A stretch of DNA of 52,114 nt from Rhizobacter sp. (GCF_018780185.1 NZ_JADMJX010000118.1:1-52114); one strand, 5' to 3'; positions 40,870 to 49,150 are shown, numbered from the stretch's first letter. Program-made: numbers and translations. Notes: a model not told the origin generated them from the letters alone.

Positions 40870-41565
40870 ATGAAACCCACTTACACCCTCGTGATCACCG
40901 GCGCGGCGGGCGCGCTCGGGCAAGCCGTGGCGCGGCAGTTCCTCGCCGCCGGCAACCATGTGGCCTTGCTTGACCAGGACGAGGCTCGTTTGCGCAGCGT
41001 GTTCGGCACACCGCCCGACGCGCTGCTGCTGGCAGCCGATGTGACCTCCGCCGCGAGCGTGGCGGCAGCCATCGCACGCGTCACGCAGACCTTCAACCAT
41101 GTGGATGCACTGGTGCACATCGCCGGTGGGTTCGAGATGGGCGAGCCGGTGCACCAGATCAGCCGCGCGTCGTGGGACCGCTTGATGGACTTGAACGCCT
41201 GGTCGTTCGTCAACGTCACCCAGGCGGTGATCCCGCTGATGCAGGCGCAGCGCGGCGGCCAGGTGGTCGCGGTGTCGGCCAACGCCGCGCGTGAAGGGCA
41301 GGCGCTCAAGGGCGCCTACTGCGCCGCCAAGAGTGCGCTGCAGCGCTTGGTGGAGTCGCTCTCGCACGAGGTGCGTGCCGACGGCATCAACGTCAACAGC
41401 GTCGCCCCCACCACGCTCGACACACCCGCCAACCGCGCTGCCATGCCCGATGCCGACCGCTCGGCCTGGGTGCCGCTCGACGTGGCCGCGCAGGCCATCG
41501 CCTTTCTTGCCACGCCGCAAGGCGCCGCCGTGCACGGCCAACACATCCAACTCGGGAGCAACTGA
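40870..41565 (+). CDS. SDR-family oxidoreductase
   Basis: This is a 231-aa short-chain dehydrogenase/reductase starting MKPTYTLVITGAAGALGQAV. The cofactor motif TGAAGALG near residue 9, an acidic LLDQDEARL after strand 2 (favouring NAD), HIAGGFEMGE replacing the usual NNAG near 85, and catalytic S-A-N with Y-C-A-A-K near 140-157 are present. The substrate is unknown. It is divergent from bktB (79-bp gap) and is followed three bases later by a carboxylesterase gene, so the two form an operon. An esterase plus a dehydrogenase suggests handling of an ester or lactone and its alcohol; this is inference. Confidence 0.9.
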   Translation: MKPTYTLVITGAAGALGQAVARQFLAAGNHVALLDQDEARLRSVFGTPPDALLLAADVTSAASVAAAIARVTQTFNHVDALVHIAGGFEMGEPVHQISRASWDRLMDLNAWSFVNVTQAVIPLMQAQRGGQVVAVSANAAREGQALKGAYCAAKSALQRLVESLSHEVRADGINVNSVAPTTLDTPANRAAMPDADRSAWVPLDVAAQAIAFLATPQGAAVHGQHIQLGSN

Positions 41566-41568
41566 AGA

Positions 41569-43047
41569 ATGACCCAGGCCCAGAACCCGATCGCCCACAC
41601 TCCCCTCGGTGACCTGCAAGGCACGACCGATGGCGCCGTCAGCGCCTGGCTCGGTGTGCCGTATGCGCAGCCGCCGGTGGGCGCGCTGCGTTTTGCCGCG
41701 CCGCAGCCGGTGAAGGCCTGGCAGGGTGTGCGCCTGGCCACCACCTTTGGCGCAGCCTGCATTCAGAAGCCGATGGGCAGCATCAAGTCGCTCGGCCCCT
41801 CGCTCGACGAAGACTGCCTCACGCTCAACATCTGGAGCCCTGCGGCCGACGGCGCCAAGCGCCCGGTCATGGTGTGGATCCACGGCGGCGCGTTTCTTCT
41901 CGGCAGCGCGCGTGTCTACACCGGCGCGCACCTGGCCGAGCAAGGCGACATCGTGGTGGTTGCCATCAACTACCGGCTCGGCGCACTCGGTTTCGTGAAC
42001 TTTGCCGAGGCGCTGGGCGACGAGCGTGCCGCCACCAACCCCGGCCTGCGCGACCAGGTGGCGGCTTTGCGCTGGGTGCGCGACAACATCGCGGCGTTCG
42101 GTGGCGACCCCGACCGGGTGACGGTTGCGGGCGAGTCGGCGGGCTCGGTGTCGGTGTCGCTGCTGATGCACTCGAGCGAGGCGCAGGGCCTGTTTCACGG
42201 CGCCATCATGCAAAGCGGCGCGCTCACGCTGGGCCACGACCGCGAGACGAGCCTGAAGGTGGCGCGCCACTACCTCGACGTGCTGGGCGTGCGCACGCTC
42301 GAAGCCCTGCAGGCCGTGCCCGCCGACAAGCTGCTCGCCGCCCAGGCTGAGGTGCACAAGCTGGTGCCCCACACCGTGCCCGCCTCCCCATGGTTCGACG
42401 GCACGCTCGTGCCCGCCTCGCTTGCCGCGGCACGCGCTGCCCCCACGCCGGCCATCCCGTTGCTGGTGGGGTTCAACCGCGACGAGATCCGCTTCTTTGA
42501 GCTGTGGCGCGGCGTGGCGGAGTTGTTCCTGTCGCGCCCTCGCATGGGCGAACTGCTGCGCCAGCAGTTCGGTGCGGCCCACGCCGAGCGCGTGCTGGCC
42601 GCCTACCCCGACACGAAGGACGGCAAGCGCCAGCTTGGCACGCACATGAGCTTTGGCATGCCGACCCTGCACTTCGCCGAGCGCCACGCGGCGCAGCACC
42701 CGACCTGGTTCTACCGCTTCGACTGCGGCAACCCGCTGCTCGGGGCTGCCCATGCGCTGGAGCTGTTCTACCTGTGGGAGATGCCGGGCCTCCTGCCGGC
42801 CCTGCTGCGCGGCGGGCCGCTGTGGGGCGCTCGCCTCGCGCTCGCAGGGCGCATGCGCAGCCACTGGATCGCATTCGTGCGCGATGGCCGCCCCGGCAAC
42901 GACTGGCCGCCCTTCGAGCCCGGCCGCCGCGCAACGAAGGTGTTCAACCGGCACGACCAGGTGCTGGACGACCCGCAGCGCAATCGCCGCGTGGTCTGGG
43001 CCGGGCAAGACAGCGCACCGGGCATGACGATCACCAGCCCCACCTGA
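41569..43047 (+). CDS. type-B carboxylesterase
   Basis: A 492-aa carboxylesterase/lipase of the alpha/beta-hydrolase fold. The family pattern begins GDLQGTTDGAVSAWLGVPYA near residue 12. EDCLTLNIW lies near 84, the oxyanion-hole segment WIHGGAFLLGS near 102, the nucleophile elbow GESAGS near 188, and a later FNRDEIRFF near 302 with a possible acid residue. The catalytic His is expected near HALELFYLW around 388. No signal peptide is present, so the enzyme is probably cytosolic. It follows the SDR stop by three bases and converges with the leftward membrane protein gene. The substrate is not predictable. Confidence 0.92.
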   Translation: MTQAQNPIAHTPLGDLQGTTDGAVSAWLGVPYAQPPVGALRFAAPQPVKAWQGVRLATTFGAACIQKPMGSIKSLGPSLDEDCLTLNIWSPAADGAKRPVMVWIHGGAFLLGSARVYTGAHLAEQGDIVVVAINYRLGALGFVNFAEALGDERAATNPGLRDQVAALRWVRDNIAAFGGDPDRVTVAGESAGSVSVSLLMHSSEAQGLFHGAIMQSGALTLGHDRETSLKVARHYLDVLGVRTLEALQAVPADKLLAAQAEVHKLVPHTVPASPWFDGTLVPASLAAARAAPTPAIPLLVGFNRDEIRFFELWRGVAELFLSRPRMGELLRQQFGAAHAERVLAAYPDTKDGKRQLGTHMSFGMPTLHFAERHAAQHPTWFYRFDCGNPLLGAAHALELFYLWEMPGLLPALLRGGPLWGARLALAGRMRSHWIAFVRDGRPGNDWPPFEPGRRATKVFNRHDQVLDDPQRNRRVVWAGQDSAPGMTITSPT

Positions 43048-43082
43048 AAAACCGCCCGGCCTCGCCTGGCCTCAACCCCGGC

Positions 43083-44345
43083 TCAAGCCGGCAACTCGCC
43101 CAGCGGGCTTTGCGGCGATGACGCCGGCGGCTGGGCAGGCGGTGTGGCCGTGGTTGGCGGTGCATGCCGCCTGCGGCGCCACTCCAGCACGCACGCGCCC
43201 ACCCCGGCGATCACCAGCAAGAAGTGAAGCAAGCCGCCGATGAAGGGCAGGCGGCCGATCAGCATCACGAGCAGCAGCGTCGCGGCCACCAGGGCCATGG
43301 TGCCGCCAAAGCGCATGCCGGCCGGCTTGTGCAGTGCCACGCGCAGGCGCCACACCAGGAAGAACAGCCCCACCAGGTAGCCCAGCAGCAGCAAGCCCGG
43401 GAACAGCGCCAGCAGCGCAATGCCGAGCGGTATGCCCAGCAAGGTGATGCAGAGCAGTATCGCGAGCACCGGCACCCCGAGCACACCGCCAAAGCCGATG
43501 CCGAGCGAGCTCCAGGGCATGCGCCTGATGTGCTCCGGCGCCTGCTCGGCAAACCGCGGGAACAGCAGCAGGAACACCGCGGCGCAAGCGAGCAGGCCCA
43601 GGTAACCCAGCACCCCGGTCAGCCACGAGGCGCCCGCCGAGCGCGCGCCATCGCCCCAGCGGCGTTCACGTTCGCCGTCGCCGCGGCCCCGGTCGGCGCT
43701 GCGTGTGTCTTGCCGGGTGGTGCCGCCGATGGTCGCGCCGTCGGCCCGGTTGAAGCTGCTTGCGGCGTACACCAGGTTGCCGCCGATGCGCGCCGTGGCG
43801 CCCAGGTCGATCTGCTCGCCCAGCAGGTCGGTGTCGCCAGTGACCTCGCCGTTGATCACGATCTTCTGGGCACGCACCTTGAGCGGGCCGACCACCTTGC
43901 CGTCGATCGTGGCGGTGCCGGCAAACAGCATGCCGCCGCGTTCGACCTGGCTGCCCTGCGCCAGCGTGATGTTGCCGCCGGCCGCGAACAACTCGCCGCC
44001 GATGCGGCTCTCGATGCGCACGTCGCCCCCCACGGCGCGCACGTCGTCGCCCACGGCCGCGCGCACGTCCACCGAGCCGCCGGCCAGCAGGGCATCGCCT
44101 TTCACCGCGCGGTCGACGATGACGCGTGCGCCGGCGCCGACGAAGTCGCCTTCGGTGGGGTCGATGGTGCGCGTCGTCTGCCCGGCGGCATAGACGTTGC
44201 CGCTCGCGCCGACGACCCCCTCGCGCCGCTCGGCCGACGGCGCGCTCGCGGCCTTGGCGTCTTGTGCGGTCGACGGCATGCTGGCCGTCGCCGCGAGCAG
44301 CAGCAGGCCCACGCAGCGGGCGCTCAGTTCAAGTGGCACGGCCAT
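43083..44345 (-). CDS. polymer-forming (bactofilin-like) periplasmic domain plus membrane helices
   Basis: This is a 420-aa protein. A signal peptide (LELSARCVGLLLLAATASM) is followed at residues ~45-215 by a right-handed beta-helix-type repeat with short hydrophobic/Gly units: ALLAGGSVDVRAAVGDDV, RAVGGDVRIESRIGGELFAA, GGMLFAGTATIDGKVVG, GEVTGDTDLLGEQIDLG. The pattern is that of polymer-forming (bactofilin-like) domains. A charged Arg/Asp/Gly linker leads to four or five transmembrane helices (residues ~235-385) and a Pro-rich tail. GGGGAG precedes the ATG by six bases. It is 14 bp downstream of the universal stress protein gene, so it is probably in that transcript and under the same FNR-type control. 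Function is unknown; an envelope scaffold is a guess. Confidence 0.83.
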   Translation of the reverse strand: MAVPLELSARCVGLLLLAATASMPSTAQDAKAASAPSAERREGVVGASGNVYAAGQTTRTIDPTEGDFVGAGARVIVDRAVKGDALLAGGSVDVRAAVGDDVRAVGGDVRIESRIGGELFAAGGNITLAQGSQVERGGMLFAGTATIDGKVVGPLKVRAQKIVINGEVTGDTDLLGEQIDLGATARIGGNLVYAASSFNRADGATIGGTTRQDTRSADRGRGDGERERRWGDGARSAGASWLTGVLGYLGLLACAAVFLLLFPRFAEQAPEHIRRMPWSSLGIGFGGVLGVPVLAILLCITLLGIPLGIALLALFPGLLLLGYLVGLFFLVWRLRVALHKPAGMRFGGTMALVAATLLLVMLIGRLPFIGGLLHFLLVIAGVGACVLEWRRRRHAPPTTATPPAQPPASSPQSPLGELPA

Positions 44346-44359
44346 GGTTTGCTCCCCGT

Positions 44360-45202
44360 TCAATGCGACATCAGCACCGGCACCGTCATCGAGGCGAGCA
44401 GGCCACGCGTGGCCCCGCCCATCACGCGCTCGGCCCAGCGGGCGTGGCCGTAGGCGCCCATCACCACCAGGTCGGCGCGGCTGTCGGCGGTGCGCGAGCG
44501 GATGGCGCCGGCAATGTCGATCGATGTCGTCTCCACGTGCACGCTGGCGGCCACGCCATGCCACATCAGCCAGCGCCTGAAGGCTTCCAGCCGCGGCTGG
44601 GTCTTGGCGCTGATGGCCTGGCCGGGCTCGTTCCACTGCACCACCTCCACGTGCTCGGCCTGCACCAGCAGCGGCAAGGCGTCGGCCACGGCGCGGGCGG
44701 CTTCTCGGCTGTCGTCCCAGGCCACGAGCACGTGCTTGCCGACATGGGCAAAACGGCCCGCGTGCGGCACCACCAGTGTGGGCCGTGGGCTGTACAAGAC
44801 GATCTCCTCGACCATCTCTTGCTCGCGCCGGAACGCGGCGCCACCGGGCACGGCCTGCGACACCAGCGTGAGGTCGCTGCAGTGCGCATGCTCGACGATC
44901 GACGAGCACTGCGCACTTTCGTCCAGCACGACCTCGAACGACTTGACCCCCGCCGCTTGGCACCGGTCGCGAAACGCCTGCGCGGCCTTTTCGGCCTGGT
45001 CGCGCAGCATGTCCCAGGCGAGCCCGGCCGATGCGGCCATGGCCTCTTCAGCGGCCTGGGTCGGCGGCGGCTCGATCAAGCCGGTCGGCGCGAGCCCCAC
45101 CAAGTGGCAGTCGCGTTCGCGCGCCAGCTGCATCGCCAGCCGCGAGCGGGTTTCGCAGGCGGGGCTGTTGTCCAGGTACACGAGCAAGCTGCGGTAGTTC
45201 AA
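44360..45202 (-). CDS. tandem-domain universal stress protein
   Basis: A 280-aa UspA-family protein with two Usp domains. The N-terminal copy (MNYRSLLVYLDNSP onward) lacks a clear nucleotide motif. The C-terminal copy (from GKHVLVAWDDSREAARAV near residue 157) has the ATP-binding pattern G-x2-G-x9-G in GAYGHARWAERVMGG near 250, ending SMTVPVLMSH. Usp proteins act in survival of starvation and low oxygen. The gene is leftward, with its ATG 60 bases from a perfect FNR/Anr box shared with the divergent nuclease gene, and is followed after 14 bp by the polymer-forming protein gene. This arrangement indicates oxygen-responsive expression. Confidence 0.92.
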   Translation of the reverse strand: MNYRSLLVYLDNSPACETRSRLAMQLARERDCHLVGLAPTGLIEPPPTQAAEEAMAASAGLAWDMLRDQAEKAAQAFRDRCQAAGVKSFEVVLDESAQCSSIVEHAHCSDLTLVSQAVPGGAAFRREQEMVEEIVLYSPRPTLVVPHAGRFAHVGKHVLVAWDDSREAARAVADALPLLVQAEHVEVVQWNEPGQAISAKTQPRLEAFRRWLMWHGVAASVHVETTSIDIAGAIRSRTADSRADLVVMGAYGHARWAERVMGGATRGLLASMTVPVLMSH

Positions 45203-45262
45203 GGCGGGCTCCCGGGGCTGAAATCAAGCCGGGTCAGACTACGCCGGGTGCCGGGCGGCGAG

Positions 45263-45276
45263 TTGATGCCGATCAA
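45263..45276. promoter_or_regulatory. perfect FNR/Anr-type binding site between divergent genes
   Basis: TTGATGCCGATCAA is an exact match to the FNR/Anr consensus TTGAT-N4-ATCAA. It lies 60 bases from both start codons (45202 leftward and 45337 rightward). On each side a TAnnnT hexamer (TAGTCT at 45236-45241 on the minus strand, TACCGT at 45298-45303 on the plus strand) is centred 31 bp from the box centre. That is the spacing of a class-II FNR-activated promoter in both directions. Confidence 0.82.
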
Positions 45277-45336
45277 TGCGTGTGTGGGTGGCTCATCTAC
45301 CGTGCGCGGGCGAGTGAAACACCTGTGAGGCACACC

Positions 45337-46692
45337 ATGCGATTGACCTTTCTCGGCGGCACCGGCACCGTCACGGGCTCCAAGTACCTGCTGGAGCACG
45401 AGGGGCGGCGCCTGCTCGTCGACTGCGGTCTGTTCCAGGGGTTGAAGCAGCTGCGCTTGCGCAACTGGGACGCCTTCCTGCTGCCGCCGCAGGCCATCGA
45501 CGCCGTGGTGCTCACGCATGCGCACCTCGACCACAGCGGCTACCTGCCGCGCCTGGTGGCGCAGGGCTTCAGGGGGCCGGTGCATTGCACCGCCGCCACG
45601 CGCGAGCTGTGCGGCCTGCTGCTGCCCGACTCGGCCCGCCTGCTCGAAGAAGAGGCCGAGTACGCCAACCGACACGGCTTCTCGAAGCACCACCCCGCGT
45701 TGCCGCTCTACACGCAGCACGACGCGCAGGCGGCGCTGGAGCTGATGGCGCCCCACCCCTTCGACCAGGGCTTCGAGCCGATTCCCGGTGTACGCGTGCT
45801 GTTTCGCCCCGCCGGCCACCTGCTGGGCGCGGCCAGCGTGCGGGTGGAATGGGATGGGCGATCCATCCTGTTTTCGGGCGACCTCGGGCGCAACCAGGAC
45901 CTGCTGATGCACCCGCCCGCGCTGCCCGACGCCACCGACTGGCTGGTGGTCGAGGCCACCTACGGCGACCGCGCGCACACCACGGTCGATGCGCTGACCC
46001 CGATCGCTGACGTGGTCAACCGCACCGCGGCGCGTGGTGGCGTGGTGATCATCCCGGCGTTCACCGTGGGCCGTGCGCAGACCATCCTCTACTGCCTGCA
46101 TCTGCTCAAGAAGCAGCGGCGCATTCCCGAGTTGCCGGTGTTCCTCAACAGCCCGATGGCCGCCGACGCCACCCGCATCTACACCAACCACCTCGACGGC
46201 CACAAGCTGACACCCGAGCAGTGCCAGGCCATGTGCGGCGCGGCCAAGGTGGTCACCTCGGTGGAAGAGTCGAAACGCCTGAACGAGCTCGACACCCCCG
46301 CCGTCATCGTTTCGGCCAGCGGCATGGCCTCGGGCGGGCGGGTGCTGCACCACCTCAAGGCCTTCGGGCCCGACTCGCGCAACAGCATCTTGTTTGCCGG
46401 CTACCAGGCGGTCGGCACACGCGGTGCGGCCATCGTGGCCGGTGCGCCCACGGTGCGCATTCATGGCCAGCACGTGCCCATGCGCGCCGAAGTGGCGTAT
46501 CTCGATTCGCTCTCGGGCCACGCCGACCGCGACGAGCTGCTGGCCTGGGTGGGCGCGCTGCCGGCCGCGCCGCAGGGTGTGTTCATCACCCACGGTGAGC
46601 CGCTGCCCTGCGATGCGCTGCGCCAGGCGATCGAAGAGCGCCAGGGCTGGCCCTGCAGCGTGCCCGAGTACCGCGACACGGTCGAGCTGTGA
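45337..46692 (+). CDS. MBL-fold beta-CASP ribonuclease-like hydrolase
   Basis: This 451-aa protein is of the RNA-processing MBL/beta-CASP type (CPSF73/Cft2-like). It starts MRLTFLGGTGTVTGSKYLLE. Motif I DCGLFQG lies near residue 32, motif II THAHLDHSG near 63, the HLLGAAS histidine near 165 and FSGDLGR near 185. VVEATYGDRAH near 206 is motif A of beta-CASP. PAFTVGRAQ near 245, VSASGMASGGRVLHHL near 325 and the C-terminal SGHADRDEL (motif C) near 393 complete the set. Family members are zinc-dependent endo- and exonucleases acting on RNA. The ATG at 45337 follows the FNR-type box by 60 bases, and the frame upstream is open but not homologous. The stop overlaps the phosphorylase start (TGATG). 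Confidence 0.92.
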   Translation: MRLTFLGGTGTVTGSKYLLEHEGRRLLVDCGLFQGLKQLRLRNWDAFLLPPQAIDAVVLTHAHLDHSGYLPRLVAQGFRGPVHCTAATRELCGLLLPDSARLLEEEAEYANRHGFSKHHPALPLYTQHDAQAALELMAPHPFDQGFEPIPGVRVLFRPAGHLLGAASVRVEWDGRSILFSGDLGRNQDLLMHPPALPDATDWLVVEATYGDRAHTTVDALTPIADVVNRTAARGGVVIIPAFTVGRAQTILYCLHLLKKQRRIPELPVFLNSPMAADATRIYTNHLDGHKLTPEQCQAMCGAAKVVTSVEESKRLNELDTPAVIVSASGMASGGRVLHHLKAFGPDSRNSILFAGYQAVGTRGAAIVAGAPTVRIHGQHVPMRAEVAYLDSLSGHADRDELLAWVGALPAAPQGVFITHGEPLPCDALRQAIEERQGWPCSVPEYRDTVEL

Positions 46693-48212
46693 TGGTGACG
46701 AATGGCTCCGTGTTGCCCGGCCGCCTGCGCGCGCGCCGGGCGCTGATCGACACCTACCAGCAGCCGGTGGTCTACATGCGCAGCGACTGCGCCGTCTGCC
46801 TGGCCGAAGGCTTCGAGGCGCAGGCGCAGGTCGAGGTGGTGTTCGACGGGCGGCAGGTGCCGGCCACCCTGCATCGGGTCGACGCCGACTGGTTGTCTCA
46901 CGACGAAGCCGCACTGTCCGAGACGGCCTGGCAGCTGCTCGGCCTGCAGGGCGGTGAATCACTGCAGGTGCGCCACGCGCGGCCGCTCGAGTCGCTCAAG
47001 TTCCTGCGCGCCAAGGTCTACGGTCGCAAGCTCGACTACGACTCGATGCACGCGCTGATCGACGACATCGGCCACGGCCGCCTGTCCGACCTGCACCTGG
47101 CCGCCTTCGTCACCGCCTGTGCCGGCGGTCGGCTCGACGAGCCCGAGATCGTGGCCCTCACGCGCGCGATGGTCGACGTGGGCCACCGCATCCAATGGCC
47201 GCTCTCGCCGGTGATGGACAAACACTGCGTCGGCGGCCTGCCCGGCAACCGCACCACGCTGCTGGTGGTGCCCATCGTCGCGGCCTGCGGCGTGGTCATG
47301 CCCAAGACCTCGTCGCGTGCCATCACCTCGCCGGCCGGCACCGCCGACACCATGGAGACGCTGGCCCCGGTCACGCTCGACGAGGCCACCATGCGGCGCG
47401 TGGTCGAGCGCGAAGGCGGCTGCATCGCCTGGGGCGGCTCGGCGCGGTTGAGCCCGGCCGACGACGTGCTGATCCGCGTCGAGCGCCCGTTGGATCTGGA
47501 CAGCGAGGCCCAGCTCGTCGCCTCGGTGTTGTCGAAGAAGGCCGCCGTGGGCTCCGAGCGGGTGCTGATCGACGTGCCGGTGGGCCCCACGGCCAAGGTG
47601 CGCAGCAGCGCGGCGGCGCGCTCGCTGGCGGCCAGCCTGGTGTCGGTCGGTGCGGCCATCGGCCTGCAGGTCGAGGTGGTCGAGACCGACGGCCGCCAGC
47701 CGGTGGGCCGCGGCATCGGCCCCGCGCTCGAAGCGCTCGACGTGATGGCCGTGCTGCACCGGCGCAGCGATGCGCCGCAAGACCTGCGCGAGCGTGCGCT
47801 GATGCTCGCCGGCCGCCTGCTCGAGATGGCCGGCCGCGCCGCCCATGGCACCGGCCTCGCGCTCGCCACCCGCACGCTCGACAGCGGCCTCGCGCTGGTC
47901 AAGTTCATCGCCATCTGCGAAGGGCAGGGCGGCTTGCGCGAGCCGCCGCGTGCGCAGCACACCGAGGTGGTGGCCGCCGCCGGCGCCGGCCGCGTGGGCG
48001 CCATCGACAACCGCCGCCTCGCACGCGCCGCCAAGCTGGCCGGCGCGCCGCACGACCCTGCCGCCGGAGCGGTGATCCATGTGCGTCTCGGCGAGCCCGT
48101 GGCCGCGGGCCAGCCGCTGATCACGCTGCACTCGCAGGCGCCGGGCCAGCTGGCTTACGCGCTGGCCTATGTCAACTCTCAAACGCCCATCGTGGCCATC
48201 GACCCGACATGA
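46692..48212 (+). CDS. thymidine/AMP phosphorylase family protein
   Basis: This is a 506-aa nucleoside/nucleotide phosphorylase. The catalytic region carries DKHCVGGLPGNRTTLLVVPI near residue 178 and MPKTSSRAITSPAGTADTME near 205, the thymidine phosphorylase signature. The protein also has an ~85-residue N-terminal extension before the helical domain. Both extension and length match archaeal AMP phosphorylase (AMP + Pi to adenine + ribose-1,5-bisphosphate) and the type-2 bacterial thymidine phosphorylase homologues, rather than classical DeoA (~440 aa). Which substrate is used cannot be told from sequence. It overlaps the nuclease gene upstream and the PRPP synthetase gene downstream (ATGA), giving a tightly coupled trio. 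A GTG one codon earlier is an alternative start. Confidence 0.88.
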   Translation: MVTNGSVLPGRLRARRALIDTYQQPVVYMRSDCAVCLAEGFEAQAQVEVVFDGRQVPATLHRVDADWLSHDEAALSETAWQLLGLQGGESLQVRHARPLESLKFLRAKVYGRKLDYDSMHALIDDIGHGRLSDLHLAAFVTACAGGRLDEPEIVALTRAMVDVGHRIQWPLSPVMDKHCVGGLPGNRTTLLVVPIVAACGVVMPKTSSRAITSPAGTADTMETLAPVTLDEATMRRVVEREGGCIAWGGSARLSPADDVLIRVERPLDLDSEAQLVASVLSKKAAVGSERVLIDVPVGPTAKVRSSAAARSLAASLVSVGAAIGLQVEVVETDGRQPVGRGIGPALEALDVMAVLHRRSDAPQDLRERALMLAGRLLEMAGRAAHGTGLALATRTLDSGLALVKFIAICEGQGGLREPPRAQHTEVVAAAGAGRVGAIDNRRLARAAKLAGAPHDPAAGAVIHVRLGEPVAAGQPLITLHSQAPGQLAYALAYVNSQTPIVAIDPT

Positions 48213-49132
48213 CCTCTCTTGTGACACCACTCCTGCTCATCGCGTTGCCCGGCTCCGAGGCCTGCGCCGACCACCTTGCCGAGCGCATGCACGCACCGCG
48301 CTGCGCGCTGGAGAGCCGGCGTTTCCCCGACGGCGAAACCTACCTGCGTGTGCTCGGCGACGTGCAGGGCCGTGACGTGGCCGTCGTGGCGCAACTGCAC
48401 CCGCCAGATGAGCAGGTCCCGAGCCTGCTGTTCCTCGCCGATGCGCTGCGCGACCTGGGGGCGGTGCGCGTGGGCCTCGTCGCGCCCTACCTGCCCTACA
48501 TGCGTCAAGACAAGCGCTTCAAGCCGGGCGAGGCCGTCACTTCGGTGAGCTTCGCGAGGCTCGTGTCGGCGGCCTTCGACTGGCTGGTGACGGTCGACCC
48601 GCACCTGCACCGCCACGCCTCGCTGAGCGAGATCTACACCCTCGCCAGCGAGGTGGTGCCGAGCGCACCCGCCGTCGCTGCCTGGGTGCAGACGCAGGTG
48701 AAGCACCCGCACATCATCGGCCCCGATGAAGAGAGTGCGCAGTGGGTGAGCGAGGTGGCCAGCTTCATCGGCTGCCCGCACACCGTGCTGCGCAAAGAGC
48801 GCCACGGCGACCGCGAGGTCGTGCTGACCCTGCCCGACATGGCCGCGCTGCAAGGCCACACGCCGGTGCTGGTCGACGACATCATCTCCAGCGCCCACAC
48901 CCTGGCCGAGGCCGTGCGTGCGCTGCTGGCGCAGGGCAGCGCGCCGCCGGTGTGCGTGGGCGTGCACGCGGTGTTTGCCGGCGATGCTGCGGCCCTGTTG
49001 CGAGCGGCCGGTGCAGCGCGTGTGGTCACCTGCAACACGCTGGCCCACGCCAGCAACGCGATCGACGTGATGGGCGCCGTGGGCGAGGCGGCCAAGGTGC
49101 TGGTGGAAGCCGCCCGGCTCAGGCCCGCCTGA
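48209..49132 (+). CDS. divergent ribose-phosphate pyrophosphokinase homologue
   Basis: A 307-aa PRPP synthetase-family protein, cytosolic. It has the N-terminal SRRFPDGETYLRV (ATP loop) near residue 33, VGLVAPYLPYMRQDKRFKPG near 88, VDPHLHRHASL near 126 where canonical Prs has D-L-H, and the phosphoribosyl motif VLVDDIISSAHTLAEA near 219. In that motif the usual D-D-x4-G-G/G-T loop reads S-S-A-H-T, an unusual change at the pyrophosphate-binding site. True Prs makes PRPP from ribose-5-phosphate and ATP. The altered loop and the operon with an AMP-phosphorylase-like enzyme suggest a specialised role, possibly on ribose-1,5-bisphosphate; that is speculation. It is unlikely to be the housekeeping prs. 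Confidence 0.87.
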   Translation: MTSLVTPLLLIALPGSEACADHLAERMHAPRCALESRRFPDGETYLRVLGDVQGRDVAVVAQLHPPDEQVPSLLFLADALRDLGAVRVGLVAPYLPYMRQDKRFKPGEAVTSVSFARLVSAAFDWLVTVDPHLHRHASLSEIYTLASEVVPSAPAVAAWVQTQVKHPHIIGPDEESAQWVSEVASFIGCPHTVLRKERHGDREVVLTLPDMAALQGHTPVLVDDIISSAHTLAEAVRALLAQGSAPPVCVGVHAVFAGDAAALLRAAGAARVVTCNTLAHASNAIDVMGAVGEAAKVLVEAARLRPA

Positions 49133-49136
49133 AGAG

Positions 49137-49150
49137 TTGCGCACGATCAA
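49137..49150. promoter_or_regulatory. degenerate FNR/Anr-like site upstream of second usp gene
   Basis: TTGCGCACGATCAA keeps TTG and the full ATCAA half-site of the FNR consensus but has CG for AT in the left half. It lies 65 bases before the ATG at 49216, nearly the same distance as the perfect box has from its genes. A weak AAGATT hexamer is centred 32 bp downstream. It is a plausible weak site, not a certain one. Confidence 0.4.

Noticed and set aside
40852-43008. Leftward 718-codon open frame opposite the SDR and carboxylesterase genes
   Set aside because: It spans two real genes in antisense and is rich in His/Arg/Gly without any family pattern.
43078-43091. Short inverted repeat CCGGCT-CA-AGCCGG at the convergent carboxylesterase/membrane-protein junction
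   Set aside because: It overlaps the stop codon, has a tiny loop and no U-tract. Chance is likely in this base composition.
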